DNA of 64,000 nucleotides from Enterovibrio norvegicus_B (lineage in GTDB: Bacteria; Pseudomonadota; Gammaproteobacteria; Enterobacterales; Vibrionaceae). The translations under genes and the position numbers were made by a program. Under the pieces are notes generated by a model. That model worked only from the letters and a program-made list of their open reading frames with translations, was not told where the DNA came from and made no database searches. Location of the stretch: NCBI RefSeq assembly GCF_002876705.1, contig NZ_MDAG01000057.1:186001-250000 (forward strand), written 5' to 3'. Shown one piece after another: positions 8,807-18,307 of this stretch; within the stretch, counting starts at the first letter, position 1, and every line of letters starts with the position of its first letter.

Positions 8807-10744
8807 ATGACGACGCGGGAAAGAACACTGGATGTTATCTGCCTTGGGCGCGTAGCGGTCGACCTCTATGGAGAACAAGTCGGCGCAAGGCTTGAAGATA
8901 TGCGAACGTTCGCAAAATACTTAGGCGGCTCATCCGGCAATGTGGCACATGGAACGGCGCGACAAGGGCTCAAGTCCGGCATGCTTGCGCGTGTCGGTGA
9001 TGAACACATGGGACGTTTTGTTCGTGAAGAACTGGAACGTGTCGGTGTCGATACCAGTCATATCATCACGGACAAAGAACGTCTGACGGCATTGGTGTTA
9101 CTCGGCATCAAAGACAAAGATACTTTCCCGCTGATTTTCTTTCGCGAAAACTGCGCTGACCAAGCAATCACGCCCGAAGACATCAGCGAAGAATACATCG
9201 CATCCGCGAAATGTTTAGCCATCACAGGCACGCACCTTTCAAATCCAAGTTCTCGCCAAGCGGTGATCACCGCGCTTAATTACGCGCGTAAACATGGTGT
9301 ACGCACTGCATTGGATGTGGATTTTCGTCCTGTGCTTTGGGGCTTAACCTCTTTGGGTGACGGTGAAACTCGGTTCATTGCATCTGATGATGTCACTAAC
9401 CAGTTGCAGGAAGTGCTGGGCTTGTTCGATTTGATTGTGGGCACGGAAGAAGAGTTTCACATCGCTGGGGGTACTGAAGATTCCATCGGTGCGTTGAAAA
9501 AAGTGCGCGAGTTTACGGATGCCACCTTGGTGTGTAAACGGGGCCCATTGGGTTGCAGCGTATTTACACACGAAATTGGCACTCAATTGGATGATGGCAT
9601 CACGGTGAAAGGCGTGCGTGTCGAAGTGCTTAATGTGCTGGGGGCGGGTGACGCCTTTATGTCTGGTTTACTGCGTGGCTACTTGAATGACGAATCGTGG
9701 GAGCAAAGCTGTCGCTACGCCAATGCGTGTGGTGCTTTGGTCGTGTCGCGTCATGGTTGTTCTCCTGCGATGCCAACCAAAGAAGAGCTTGATAACTATT
9801 TGCTGCGCGAGCATGAAGTGCCCCGTCCTGATCGCGACGTGATGTTGAACCACCTTCACCGTGTCACTACCCGTGAAAAAGCGTGGCCAGAACTGTGTGT
9901 GTTGGCGTTTGATCACCGTTCACAGTTTGTTGAAATGGCGCTCAGTGCAGGGATTGATGTGGCACACATTCCGCATTTGAAATCACTCATTTGGCAGGCA
10001 GTACAAGAAGTCACGGCAGAAAGTGGGCTGACCGGTAAAGCGGGTATTTTGTGTGATTCTACCTTTGGTATGGATGTGCTGAATGACGCGACAGGGTATG
10101 GCGATTCCGTGGCAGAGCGCTATTGGGTTGGCCGACCTATCGAGCTACCTGGGTCGCGTCCGCTGCGCCTCGAAAATGGCAATATCGGCACGCAATTGGC
10201 GAACTGGCCAAGAGAGCAAGTGGTGAAATGTTTAATGTTTTACCATCCTGATGATGAGCGTGAGCTTCAACTTGATCAGGAAGAAACCTTGCAAGAGGTG
10301 TACAACGCTTGCTGTGAAAGCACCAATGAATTGCTGATTGAAATCATTCTCCCTAAAGATGCGCCCGTCGGCTCAGCCCGCGAAGCAGATGCCATGTATC
10401 AACGCGTGATGGAGCGCTTGTATAACCTTGGCATTAAACCCGATTGGTGGAAGTTGCCGCCACTCACTGCGAAAGGTTGGAAAGACGTCGATACCTTGAT
10501 CGAGCAGCGTGATTCGCACTGCCGTGGTGTTGTGCTGTTGGGGTTAGATCAACCAGCAGAACAGCTTAAAGCGGGTTTCTCTGCGGCATCGCAGTCTCGT
10601 ACTGTTCGAGGTTTCGCAGTGGGACGCACTATCTTTGGCGAACCGAGCCGACAATGGATGCGTGGCGAGTTAACGGGAGAGCAGTTCGTGAATGCCGTGA
10701 AACGAAACTACATTGATTTGATTGATACATGGCGTCAACGTTAA
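8807..10744 (+). CDS. iolC: 5-dehydro-2-deoxygluconokinase fused to DUF2090 (IolC-type fusion)
   Basis: 645 residues from ATG 8807, chosen for the CAGGAG site upstream; 25 further open codons lie before it. Residues 1-325 are a PfkB-family sugar kinase, with LGGSSGNVAHG near residue 40 and the signature VLGAGDAFMSGLLRG near 280. Residues about 330-640 are the DUF2090 aldolase-like domain that is often fused to IolC in proteobacteria. The kinase makes 2-deoxy-5-keto-gluconate 6-phosphate in myo-inositol breakdown; the second domain is proposed to split it to malonate semialdehyde and dihydroxyacetone phosphate (the IolJ step). It is the first gene of iolC-iolE-mmsA. The upstream TGAAAT/ATAAACGTTTCG repeats are likely operators. 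Confidence 0.93.
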   Translation: MTTRERTLDVICLGRVAVDLYGEQVGARLEDMRTFAKYLGGSSGNVAHGTARQGLKSGMLARVGDEHMGRFVREELERVGVDTSHIITDKERLTALVLLGIKDKDTFPLIFFRENCADQAITPEDISEEYIASAKCLAITGTHLSNPSSRQAVITALNYARKHGVRTALDVDFRPVLWGLTSLGDGETRFIASDDVTNQLQEVLGLFDLIVGTEEEFHIAGGTEDSIGALKKVREFTDATLVCKRGPLGCSVFTHEIGTQLDDGITVKGVRVEVLNVLGAGDAFMSGLLRGYLNDESWEQSCRYANACGALVVSRHGCSPAMPTKEELDNYLLREHEVPRPDRDVMLNHLHRVTTREKAWPELCVLAFDHRSQFVEMALSAGIDVAHIPHLKSLIWQAVQEVTAESGLTGKAGILCDSTFGMDVLNDATGYGDSVAERYWVGRPIELPGSRPLRLENGNIGTQLANWPREQVVKCLMFYHPDDERELQLDQEETLQEVYNACCESTNELLIEIILPKDAPVGSAREADAMYQRVMERLYNLGIKPDWWKLPPLTAKGWKDVDTLIEQRDSHCRGVVLLGLDQPAEQLKAGFSAASQSRTVRGFAVGRTIFGEPSRQWMRGELTGEQFVNAVKRNYIDLIDTWRQR

Positions 10745-10802
10745 TGGTGATGGTTACTTTTTATTGCGCCAGATCGGCAATCGCAGAGACGAGGAGACAG
10801 AC

Positions 10803-11693
10803 ATGGCAGTTCAATTAGGCATCAACCCACTGACATGGACAAATGATGATCTTCCCTCACTAGGGGCAGAAACGCCCCTTGATGTATGTTTAACGGAAGG
10901 AAAATTAGCAGGATTCACGGGGTTCGAATTGGGCAACAAATTCCCAAGAACGCCGGAAATACTAGGCCCTATTCTGCGTAAGCATGAATTGGCGTTGGTA
11001 TCCGGCTGGTATTCAGGAGAGCTACTCAGCCGATCGGTTGAGCAGGAAATCGACGCGGTGCAATCTCACCTTCATTTGCTCAAAACGTTGGGCGCAACTG
11101 TCATGGTGTTTGCAGAAGTGACAGGATGTGTGCATGGCAACCTCAATATGCCCGTTGAGCGTCGGCCTCGTTTTCCTGAGAATCGTTGGCAAGAATACGG
11201 CGAAAAACTGACCGAGTTTGCAAAGTACACCCAATCACAGGGTGTTCAAATTGCTTATCATCATCACATGGGCACAGTGATTGAAAGCGAAGCAGATATT
11301 GACAGATTAATGGATGTGACGGGCGAGGAAGTCGGACTACTGCTCGATACTGGTCATCTTCATTTTGCGGGGGGTGATCCGATAGCCGTCGCGAAACGTC
11401 ATGCTTCACGCATCAATCATGTGCATTGCAAAGACATTCGACAACCTATTCTCGATGATGCTCACAATCGCCGACTCAGCTTTTTGGATGCAGTTCTCAA
11501 TGGTGTCTTCACTGTACCTGGTGATGGGTGCATCGATTATTCGGGGGTGATGCAGGTGTTGAAAGACAACGAATATGAAGGTTGGTTGGTGGTAGAAGCA
11601 GAGCAAGATCCTGCGATAGCGCACCCGCTGACGTATGCGAAGAAAGGGCATAAAAATCTTGAAGCTTACGCAAGAGAAGCAGGATTGCTCTAG
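10803..11693 (+). CDS. iolE: Myo-inosose-2 dehydratase
   Basis: 296 residues from ATG 10803, with GAGGAG upstream; the frame is open from 10722 but that part overlaps iolC. It is a TIM-barrel sugar isomerase/dehydratase family protein. It opens with GINPLTWTNDDLP and carries AYHHHMGTVIE, LLLDTGHLHFAGG and INHVHCKDIR, the metal-binding Glu/Asp/His set of IolE. It removes water from 2-keto-myo-inositol to give the trihydroxycyclohexadione substrate of IolD. It lies 58 bases after iolC in the same direction, so co-transcription is likely. Confidence 0.95.
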   Translation: MAVQLGINPLTWTNDDLPSLGAETPLDVCLTEGKLAGFTGFELGNKFPRTPEILGPILRKHELALVSGWYSGELLSRSVEQEIDAVQSHLHLLKTLGATVMVFAEVTGCVHGNLNMPVERRPRFPENRWQEYGEKLTEFAKYTQSQGVQIAYHHHMGTVIESEADIDRLMDVTGEEVGLLLDTGHLHFAGGDPIAVAKRHASRINHVHCKDIRQPILDDAHNRRLSFLDAVLNGVFTVPGDGCIDYSGVMQVLKDNEYEGWLVVEAEQDPAIAHPLTYAKKGHKNLEAYAREAGLL

Positions 11694-11794
11694 ACAAATC
11701 AGATCGGCACTGCGGAATAAAAGAGGCAGTGTTGATAAAGGAAAATGAAAATTAAATGACCCAGCATGAGGCTCAATACAGGGAGACCCAAGAC

Positions 11795-13306
11795 ATGGAA
11801 ACGGTTCATAATTATATTAATGGCAGCATTGCCGAAAGTCAGACCACCCGCTTTGGTGCGGTGTTTAACCCCGCGACAGGCAAGCAAACCAAACAAGTCG
11901 CACTGAGTAGCGCCCAAGAAACGGAACAGGCCATTGCAGCAGCACAAGCCGCTTTTCCTGCATGGGCGAAAACACCGTCACTTCGCCGTGCACGCGTCAT
12001 GTTTAAATTCAAAGCCCTGCTTGAAAAGCATCAAGATACGCTGGCGCGTTTGATCAGCAATGAACACGGCAAAGTGTATTCAGATGCGGTGGGAGAACTG
12101 ACACGCGGTTTAGAAGTGGTTGAGTTTGCCTGTGGCATTCCTCACCTGCAAAAAGGGGAAAGTTCTGCAAACGTGGGTTCTGGCGTTGATAGCCATTCCT
12201 TGATGCAGCCGTTAGGTGTTTGCGCTGGGATCACGCCGTTTAACTTTCCCGCTATGGTGCCTATGTGGATGTTCCCGATTGCCATTGCAACGGGAAACAC
12301 CTTTGTGTTGAAACCGTCTGAGAAAGATCCCTCATTGGGTTTGGTGCTGGGAGCGCTTTTGAAAGAAGCAGGCTTACCTGACGGTGTGTTTAATGTCGTG
12401 AACGGTGACAAGGAAGCCGTAGATGTATTGCTTACCGACTCTCGTGTGCAAGCGGTCAGTTTTGTGGGTTCAACGCCAATTGCAGAATACATTTATGCGA
12501 CGGCGTCTGCGCACGGCAAGCGTTGCCAAGCATTAGGTGGTGCGAAAAACCACTGTATTCTCATGCCGGATGCAGACATGGACATGGCCTCTGGCGCCAT
12601 CATGGGGGCAGGGTTTGGCGCAGCAGGTGAGCGCTGCATGGCGCTGTCTGTCGTGGTTGCTGTGGGTGATGAAACCGCAGATACCTTGGTGGCTTCACTG
12701 TCTGATAGCATCGCTAAAATGCGTGTTGGCCCAGGTATTGTTGATGGGCCTGAAAACGACATGGGACCAGTTATTTCTGCGCAACACAAAGATAAAATCC
12801 TTGGTTATATCAATGCCGGTGAAGCGCAGGGCGCTAAGCTGGTGGTTGATGGTCGTGCTTGTCAGGTTGAAGGACATGACGACGGCTTCTACGTTGGCCC
12901 AACCTTGTTTGATGATGTCACACCTGACATGAGTATCTATCAAGAAGAGATCTTTGGTCCCGTGTTGTCTGTGGTTCGTGTACCTGATTACCAAACGGCA
13001 CTCGAACTCATCAATAGTCATGAATATGGGAACGGTTCAGCGATCTTTACACGAGATGGCGAAACCGCGCGCCAGTTCAGTGAAGATGTGTTGGCAGGTA
13101 TGGTGGGTGTGAATGTGCCGATTCCTGTTCCAATGGCGTTCCACAGCTTTGGTGGTTGGAAGCGTTCTATCTTTGGCCCATTGAATGTCCACGGCAATGA
13201 CGGTGTGCGCTTTTATACCCGCATGAAAACCGTTACCACGCGTTGGCCTGCCAGTGTGCGTTTGGAAAAGCACGACAGTCACTTCACCATGCCCACCATG
13301 GGTTAA
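11795..13306 (+). CDS. mmsA: CoA-acylating methylmalonate/malonate-semialdehyde dehydrogenase
   Basis: 503 residues from ATG 11795, which has GGGAG ten bases upstream and matches where relatives start (METVHNYINGS). An in-frame ATG at 11756 is possible. It belongs to the aldehyde dehydrogenase superfamily, with the NAD-site region TPFNFPAMVPMWMFP, the FVGSTPIAEYI helix, and the catalytic Cys in GERCMALSVV. It turns malonate semialdehyde into acetyl-CoA, the last step of inositol breakdown (IolA role), and acts on methylmalonate semialdehyde in valine catabolism. It follows iolE by about 100 bases and ends at a strong terminator. Confidence 0.93.
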   Translation: METVHNYINGSIAESQTTRFGAVFNPATGKQTKQVALSSAQETEQAIAAAQAAFPAWAKTPSLRRARVMFKFKALLEKHQDTLARLISNEHGKVYSDAVGELTRGLEVVEFACGIPHLQKGESSANVGSGVDSHSLMQPLGVCAGITPFNFPAMVPMWMFPIAIATGNTFVLKPSEKDPSLGLVLGALLKEAGLPDGVFNVVNGDKEAVDVLLTDSRVQAVSFVGSTPIAEYIYATASAHGKRCQALGGAKNHCILMPDADMDMASGAIMGAGFGAAGERCMALSVVVAVGDETADTLVASLSDSIAKMRVGPGIVDGPENDMGPVISAQHKDKILGYINAGEAQGAKLVVDGRACQVEGHDDGFYVGPTLFDDVTPDMSIYQEEIFGPVLSVVRVPDYQTALELINSHEYGNGSAIFTRDGETARQFSEDVLAGMVGVNVPIPVPMAFHSFGGWKRSIFGPLNVHGNDGVRFYTRMKTVTTRWPASVRLEKHDSHFTMPTMG

Positions 13307-13322
13307 CGTTTGATTAAACGAT

Positions 13323-13349
13323 AAAAAGGCCGCTGTTGCGGCCTTTTCG
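13323..13349. terminator. Bidirectional intrinsic terminator
   Basis: The stem AAAAAGGCCGC / GCGGCCTTTT with loop TGTT closes the inositol operon and also serves the convergent thioesterase gene. Confidence 0.9.
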
Positions 13350-13382
13350 TTGTTTATTGGGCAAAAGCGGGTTGCCAGTTAC

Positions 13383-13868
13383 TTACTTATACAACTTCAC
13401 ATGCGCTTCCATTTCTTCCCCAATCTGTTTACGCATGTTCATTAGGCGAATGGCAGACTGTTCCAATTCTATATCTTCGTCTGTCTCTGGTATCCATTTA
13501 GGAATAGATGTGGGTTTGCCACCTTCATCTACCGCGACCATGATGACAATACAATGAGTCGTCAGTCGATTTTTCAGTTCCTTGGGATCACTGGCTTGCA
13601 CATCAATGGCAATGTGCATGGAGGAGTTGCCGGTATAAATTACTTTGGCGCTGACTTCGACGAGATTGCCGACATGAATCGGTGCAACAAAACGAATACC
13701 GCCTGCATAGGCAGTAATACAGTACTTGCCACTCCATCCTGCAGCGCATGCATAGGCTGCAAGGTCAATCCATTTCATGGCGGCACCACCGTGCACCTTT
13801 CCGCCAAAATTCACGTCACTGGGCTCTGCCAGAAAGCGTAATGTTATATTCCTTTGTTGTGCACTCAT
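13383..13868 (-). CDS. Hotdog-fold acyl-CoA thioesterase
   Basis: 161 residues from the ATG at 13868, which has AAGGAT upstream; the 19 open codons before it are discarded. It is a single hotdog domain of the YciA/acyl-CoA hydrolase group: FLAEPSDVNFGGKVHGGAAMKWID holds the conserved Asn and the GG(K/R)xHGG-type loop, and FVAPIHVGNLVEVSA is the core strand. It would hydrolyse acyl-CoA in the cytoplasm, probably as a homohexamer. The chain-length preference cannot be read. It is monocistronic. Confidence 0.87.
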   Translation of the reverse strand: MSAQQRNITLRFLAEPSDVNFGGKVHGGAAMKWIDLAAYACAAGWSGKYCITAYAGGIRFVAPIHVGNLVEVSAKVIYTGNSSMHIAIDVQASDPKELKNRLTTHCIVIMVAVDEGGKPTSIPKWIPETDEDIELEQSAIRLMNMRKQIGEEMEAHVKLYK

Positions 13869-14074
13869 TGTCGTTATCCTTACTGCATGAATTACTTTAG
13901 TTATAACAAAGAATGAGTGAGACAAGTAGGGAATAGTCGGCGTTACTGGCTCTTAGAAAGGAATTCATGAGTTTGTTAAGGCTGCTTATGAATATCCTGT
14001 ATGATGGCGGCGTTTTCATTCTTCCATCCAGCAAGCCATGTTGTGGCGTGGTTGGATACTCATAAAGATGCACT

Positions 14075-14791
14075 ATGCCTGTTACTGATTCGCTGAACCA
14101 CACCATTGTTGATGATTTCGTTGCACCTGTTTGCGAGGGTTTCATCTCGCTGCTTTATCAAGATGACGATATCTTATTGATCGACAAACCCAGTGGGCTG
14201 TTTAGCCTTTCCGGTAAAAACCCGCTGAATTGGGATTCGGTGCATCATCGCTTGGTTCATGGGCAAGACGGACGGACGCCCGCCTTTCCTGAGGCTAAAC
14301 TTCCTCACCGCTTAGATTTTGGCACATCAGGCATCATGGTCGCGGCATTGCACGCCGAGTCAGCAAAACACCTTAATAAACAATTCCAAGACAGAGCCGT
14401 TCAGAAGCAATACATGGCGATGTTGGAAGGTTGGGTTTCCGATGATCACGGCCAGATCACCGCAGCCATTGCGAAAGACAAAACTCTGTTCCCGCGCGTG
14501 AAATTATGTGCCGAAACAGGCAAGCCTTCGATGAGTGACTATGAGGTTATTGCGCGTTATCCCAACCCGAAACGCTCACTCGTAAAATACACGCCAATAA
14601 CAGGGCGAACGCACCAACTGAGAATACATAGCTTGTCGATGGGGCATCCTATTTTAGGGTGTGATTTGTACAGTAGTGATACCAGTGAGAGTTTGGCCTC
14701 CCGATTGCAGTTACATGCGAGTGATGTGTTCTTTGTGCATCCCATGACGGGAGAAAAAGTACACGGACAGAGTGAGTGCCCATTTGCCTAA
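14075..14791 (+). CDS. RluA-family pseudouridine synthase
   Basis: 238 residues. LLYQDDDILLIDKPSGLFS opens the catalytic domain, and LPHRLDFGTSGIMVAAL contains the catalytic Asp (HRLD). KYTPITGRTHQLRIH is the second family motif. There is no N-terminal S4 domain, so it is closer to RluA/TruC-like enzymes than to RluC at 25371. Length and motifs fit RluA (23S position 746 and tRNA position 32), but the exact target is not certain from sequence. The ribosome site is weak (AAAG). The stop overlaps the convergent small gene by four bases. Confidence 0.85.
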   Translation: MPVTDSLNHTIVDDFVAPVCEGFISLLYQDDDILLIDKPSGLFSLSGKNPLNWDSVHHRLVHGQDGRTPAFPEAKLPHRLDFGTSGIMVAALHAESAKHLNKQFQDRAVQKQYMAMLEGWVSDDHGQITAAIAKDKTLFPRVKLCAETGKPSMSDYEVIARYPNPKRSLVKYTPITGRTHQLRIHSLSMGHPILGCDLYSSDTSESLASRLQLHASDVFFVHPMTGEKVHGQSECPFA

Positions 14792-15045
14792 TGCGTCGTA
14801 CGCTCTGATTTTTTAGTGTCAGACTTTCTTTGAGTTAGCGCTTTCAGTGTTGTGGTGACCCGGTTCATTTTTTCTTGAACAGCGGTTAGCATGCGATAAA
14901 ATCGGCAATTCCCCTCAGAACCATAGACTTTGTAATATTGGTCCTCTTCTTTAATCGCTTGTGTTTTTGATTCATGTGGAAATGGGCGTTTACCGGCTTC
15001 TCGCATCATGGCGTTTGGCTGATTGATGTCTGTTTTTAATGTCAT
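14788..15045 (-). CDS. Small hypothetical basic protein
   Basis: 85 residues from ATG 15045, chosen for the GAGGGG site just upstream. The protein is polar and basic, with DQYYKVYGSEGNCRFYRML in the middle and a Lys/Arg/Thr-rich tail. There is no signal peptide or transmembrane segment, and I recognise no family. It lies divergent to the LysR gene at 15201, so it is a plausible target of that regulator. Confidence 0.55.
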   Translation of the reverse strand: MTLKTDINQPNAMMREAGKRPFPHESKTQAIKEEDQYYKVYGSEGNCRFYRMLTAVQEKMNRVTTTLKALTQRKSDTKKSERTTH

Positions 15046-15160
15046 GAGTGTTCCCCTCAATAAAAACGTTCGTTGTCGGGTCGTCCAACGCATTGTGTTT
15101 TGTGATGCCGTTTAAAGAACGAGATACCTCTGTCGTGGTTTTCTTTGAGAATACTGGATA

Positions 15161-15172
15161 ATGAAATTTCAT
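15161..15172. promoter_or_regulatory. Palindrome in LysR divergent spacer
   Basis: ATGAAATTTCAT is a perfect 12-bp palindrome 29 bases before the LysR start, followed by further TGAAA/TTTCAT copies at 15175-15209. This is the usual place for LysR autoregulation. Confidence 0.4.
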
Positions 15173-15200
15173 CAATGAAACGAAATGTTAAGGTCTTTTC

Positions 15201-16022
15201 ATGAATGAAATGGATGGAAAAAACGCAGATTGGAACGATTTACAACTCTTTCTTGCCGTTGCGCGAGAAGGCGGGCTTTCCGCTGCAGCGAAGGCCAGCC
15301 AGAAAAGTGCCGCGACACTTGGCAGAAGAATGCATGCATTGGAACGTGCAATTGGCCGAGAGCTTTTTGTTAGACATGACAAAGGGTATGAACTTCTTGC
15401 GGAGGGACGTTCGTTGTTGGCTGCATTGACGGATGTTGAATCCAAGATCCTCCAACTAACGACGCCACCGGTTCAGGGAGAAAGACCGCTGGTGAAGATT
15501 TCAGCGGGCACTTGGACCACCTTGTTTTTGATCCAACACCTAGACCAAATACCCGACTCTCTGTCTGATGTGCGATTGCGCTTTGTGTCTACCGAGAAAG
15601 TGCTCGATATTTCTCACCGTGAGGTGGTCATTGGCATTCGAAACCATAGGCCGACAGAGCCTTCTCTCGCTTGTAGGAAGTTGACGCGTGTTGAATTCGC
15701 TCCCTATGCCACTGAAACAGCGGAAACGCGCTGGATAAAAGTACTTGCAGATATACCTTCCGCAAATTGGCTAGATCGTTTTGTGGGAACAGACGCAGTA
15801 TGTGAAGTCAATGTCCCTCGGAATAGCCTAGACTTGGCACTCGCAGGCAAAGGTATTGCGCTACTTCCCACGTTTATTGGTGATGCTTACCCTCAGCTGA
15901 AACGAATGGGCGGACAAATAGAAGAGTTGGGGCATGACCGTTGGATGGTGACACATCAAGATGATCGTCATTTACCGGAAGTGAGGAGCGTGATTGATAA
16001 GTTGTGTAATGTGTTGGGGTGA
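15201..16022 (+). CDS. LysR-family transcriptional regulator
   Basis: 273 residues, somewhat short for the family (about 300). Residues 10-68 are the winged helix-turn-helix (LQLFLAVAREGGLSAAAKAS, then SAATLGRRMHALERAIGRELF). The rest is a reduced substrate-binding domain with LALAGKGIALLPTFIGD near the end. The start has AAGG seven bases upstream; a second ATG three codons later is possible. It is divergent from the small gene at 14788. The effector is unknown. Confidence 0.88.
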   Translation: MNEMDGKNADWNDLQLFLAVAREGGLSAAAKASQKSAATLGRRMHALERAIGRELFVRHDKGYELLAEGRSLLAALTDVESKILQLTTPPVQGERPLVKISAGTWTTLFLIQHLDQIPDSLSDVRLRFVSTEKVLDISHREVVIGIRNHRPTEPSLACRKLTRVEFAPYATETAETRWIKVLADIPSANWLDRFVGTDAVCEVNVPRNSLDLALAGKGIALLPTFIGDAYPQLKRMGGQIEELGHDRWMVTHQDDRHLPEVRSVIDKLCNVLG

Positions 16023-16045
16023 AAAGCCTGCTAAGCAGGCTTTTA
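16022..16045. terminator. Bidirectional intrinsic terminator
   Basis: AAAAGCCTGC / GCAGGCTTTT with a TAA loop lies between the convergent LysR and Spo0M-like genes. Confidence 0.85.
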
Positions 16046-16062
16046 ATGCGCCTTTTTAGGTG

Positions 16063-16803
16063 TTACGCACCCAGTGTGGAAGACAGTGCTTGCTGCAATT
16101 CAGCATTAGTTGCGTCACGTGAAATCGTGAAGGAACGGTACATGTCACCACGTCCTATTGTGCGGTCAATTTCCGCTAGGCAATGAATTCGATCGCCATC
16201 CAACACAAAGGAAAGCTCAATTTCCTTTTTACTAAAAAATCCGCTGTTCTGGAATTCTAATTCTTGGTAACACCCTGAGTGTGAAGAGAAGCCGTTACCG
16301 TTCAATTGACCTTGTTCAACGTCAGCTTTCACCATGCGGTAGCCTTCACTTTCTAGCAAACTGATCACGCGCTGTATTGCAGGTAACGGACGAATTTCCA
16401 GATAATCTCTGTCCGTTGGGTCGATTGCGAAATCAATGTTGAGTGACGTTTCTATCCACACTTTTGATTGATTGTCGTTAGCTGAAACTGCGGTGATAGG
16501 CGTTTCGACATGCAATGGCATTTCGAAAGGTGTCGATATTTCTTCGCCCGGTTGAACCACAAAGGGTTCAACGGCTTGCATCGAGCCCAAAACGAAGTTC
16601 TGATAACTTACGCTGTCGTCAGATTCTACTTTTACTTCGGTGCACAGTTTGAGTGATATGGCATCGATTTGTTGCTCAATGTCACCACCTTTGATGTGAA
16701 TTGTCCCCGTTAGCATGGCGCCTTGGTAGACCGATTCGTTGTCCAAAACGGTATCGACTTTGGCTGCGCCAATACCTAAAGAGGCTTTTAGTTTTTTGAA
16801 CAT
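16063..16803 (-). CDS. Spo0M-like arrestin-fold protein
   Basis: 246 residues. It starts MFKKLKASLGIGAAKVDTVLDN, the usual opening of the SpoOM (sporulation-control) family. GAMLTGTIHIKGGD, then FEMPLHVETPITA and DRDYLEIRPLPA, give the beta-sandwich pattern of an arrestin-like fold. In Bacillus, Spo0M affects sporulation; in non-sporulating proteobacteria the role is unknown, and a scaffold or stress function is likely. The start has AAGGA upstream. It is monocistronic. Confidence 0.85.
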   Translation of the reverse strand: MFKKLKASLGIGAAKVDTVLDNESVYQGAMLTGTIHIKGGDIEQQIDAISLKLCTEVKVESDDSVSYQNFVLGSMQAVEPFVVQPGEEISTPFEMPLHVETPITAVSANDNQSKVWIETSLNIDFAIDPTDRDYLEIRPLPAIQRVISLLESEGYRMVKADVEQGQLNGNGFSSHSGCYQELEFQNSGFFSKKEIELSFVLDGDRIHCLAEIDRTIGRGDMYRSFTISRDATNAELQQALSSTLGA

Positions 16804-17052
16804 GGTTGTCCTTTATTATTTGTGGCAATTTTCTTTGCTCATCTCTTATTTACACAAACCTGCCAATGTAGACAAGCGACAATAATGATCATTCCCTGCA
16901 TTCCCAATTCGTTGATAAGCAATAACTCACGAAGGAAATGAGCGTCACCTTATGTTGACTTAGATGCAGTATTGGATAACGAGATTGAACATTGAAGGCG
17001 ATGTTGTGCTGGGAGACATCGACCCACAAACTCGCTGAGGGTCGTGAACAAT

Positions 17053-17838
17053 TTAAGCGACTTGCAGTGGCGACCCGCTATGAAAACGGAACATGTCATC
17101 CGGTGTTTGGATAAGCATTGCTTCTTTTTCGCCGATCAGTGTGATGCGATCTTGAATGTCTCCGCCCGCAATGGCGGCAGCCAAGGTGAGGTAATCCTGA
17201 TAGTGGCGCGCTTCTGAACGTAGCAGTGAGATATAGAACTTCTGCAGTTCCGCATCAAGGTAGGGGGCAATCTTTGCAAAGCGTTCGCAAGAACGCGCTT
17301 CAATGTAAGCGCCGACAATCAATTTATCGATCAATGTGGCAGGTTCATGCGTTCGCACGGCTGACATCATCCCGCGCGCATAGCGGCCTGCATGCAGAGG
17401 CGAGTAGGGCATGTCACGTTTTTCCATGATCTCGATGACTTGCTCAAAATGATGGAACTCTTCTTTAATCAAGCGAACCATTTTATCGATAAGATCTTGG
17501 CTGTGCTCAAACCCGGCTTTGGGCGTTAATGGTGCGCTCAAGCCATTTTTCTTCGCGTGAAAAACACCCTCTCGTTGACGTTTGTACACGAAATCTTCGT
17601 AAGGTTTTGCCCACTCTAAAAGCAATGAACCACTGTCTTTGTCGATGCCGTATTTGCGAATTAACCACATTGCGGTTTGCGCGGCTTTCAACTCACAGTT
17701 TGCATGATCGCGCAGCAGGATGGTTTCATTCTCAGGTTTAATGGCTTCATCTATCCATGCTTGCGGTGTTTCACAGTGAAGAAATCCGCGAACGGGCTCT
17801 AAGAGTTGTTCTAATTCTTGGCTAAGTTGCATCGACAT
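17053..17838 (-). CDS. miaE: tRNA-(ms2io6A37) hydroxylase
   Basis: 261 residues. It is a ferritin-like di-iron four-helix bundle. The metal ligands are visible in RDHANCELKAA (about residue 43-53), KEEFHHFEQV, EARSCERF and RSEARHYQDY. MiaE hydroxylates the isopentenyl group of ms2i6A at position 37 of tRNAs reading U-initial codons, using oxygen. The gene occurs in Salmonella, Pseudomonas and Vibrionaceae but not E. coli. The ribosome site is weak. It is divergent from the next gene. Confidence 0.93.
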   Translation of the reverse strand: MSMQLSQELEQLLEPVRGFLHCETPQAWIDEAIKPENETILLRDHANCELKAAQTAMWLIRKYGIDKDSGSLLLEWAKPYEDFVYKRQREGVFHAKKNGLSAPLTPKAGFEHSQDLIDKMVRLIKEEFHHFEQVIEIMEKRDMPYSPLHAGRYARGMMSAVRTHEPATLIDKLIVGAYIEARSCERFAKIAPYLDAELQKFYISLLRSEARHYQDYLTLAAAIAGGDIQDRITLIGEKEAMLIQTPDDMFRFHSGSPLQVA

Positions 17839-17969
17839 TTCTGTTCTTTTTTAGGGTGTTGAGGGCATCGATTATACAAGCAGCGAGAGTTGAGAGAAAC
17901 TCTCCTGACATGTTCTGTCAGTAGCTGGCAGTAAGCTTCTTTCAACCCCACATGAAAGGAGAAAACACC

Positions 17970-18296
17970 ATGGATAACATCGTTGAAACGGTTCGCTTTA
18001 AATTGAAAGAAGGCACGGACGTTCAAACATTCCTTGCTGCGGCAGAAGGTACGTTGCCTTACATCAGTGGCTGCGAAGGGTTTGTTTATCGCTCATTGAG
18101 TTTGAATGAAGAGACACAAGAGTGGACGGACATTGTGTATTGGACCAACCTCGCTAATGCGCAAGCGGCATCAAACAACTTCATGCAAGATGCTGGTGCG
18201 CAAAAAATGGTGTCACATATTGATGGCGCTACACTTGTTATGGCGCATGAGTCCGTCAAAATGAGTGCCATGGGTGAGTGTATAGAGTCGGCTTAA
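17970..18296 (+). CDS. Dimeric alpha/beta-barrel (ABM-like) protein
   Basis: 108 residues from ATG 17970, with AAAGGAG upstream. It has the ferredoxin-like layout of antibiotic-biosynthesis-monooxygenase-like proteins: VETVRFKLKEGTDVQTFLAAA as first strand and helix, FVYRSLSLNEETQEWTDIVYW as the central hairpin, then a helix and AHESVKMS. Such proteins are small dimers that bind hydrophobic ligands or act as cofactor-free oxygenases; the substrate is unknown. It lies 11 bases upstream of the YafY-type regulator and is probably co-transcribed with it. Confidence 0.75.
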   Translation: MDNIVETVRFKLKEGTDVQTFLAAAEGTLPYISGCEGFVYRSLSLNEETQEWTDIVYWTNLANAQAASNNFMQDAGAQKMVSHIDGATLVMAHESVKMSAMGECIESA

Positions 18297-18307
18297 CAGG
18301 AAGTTAA

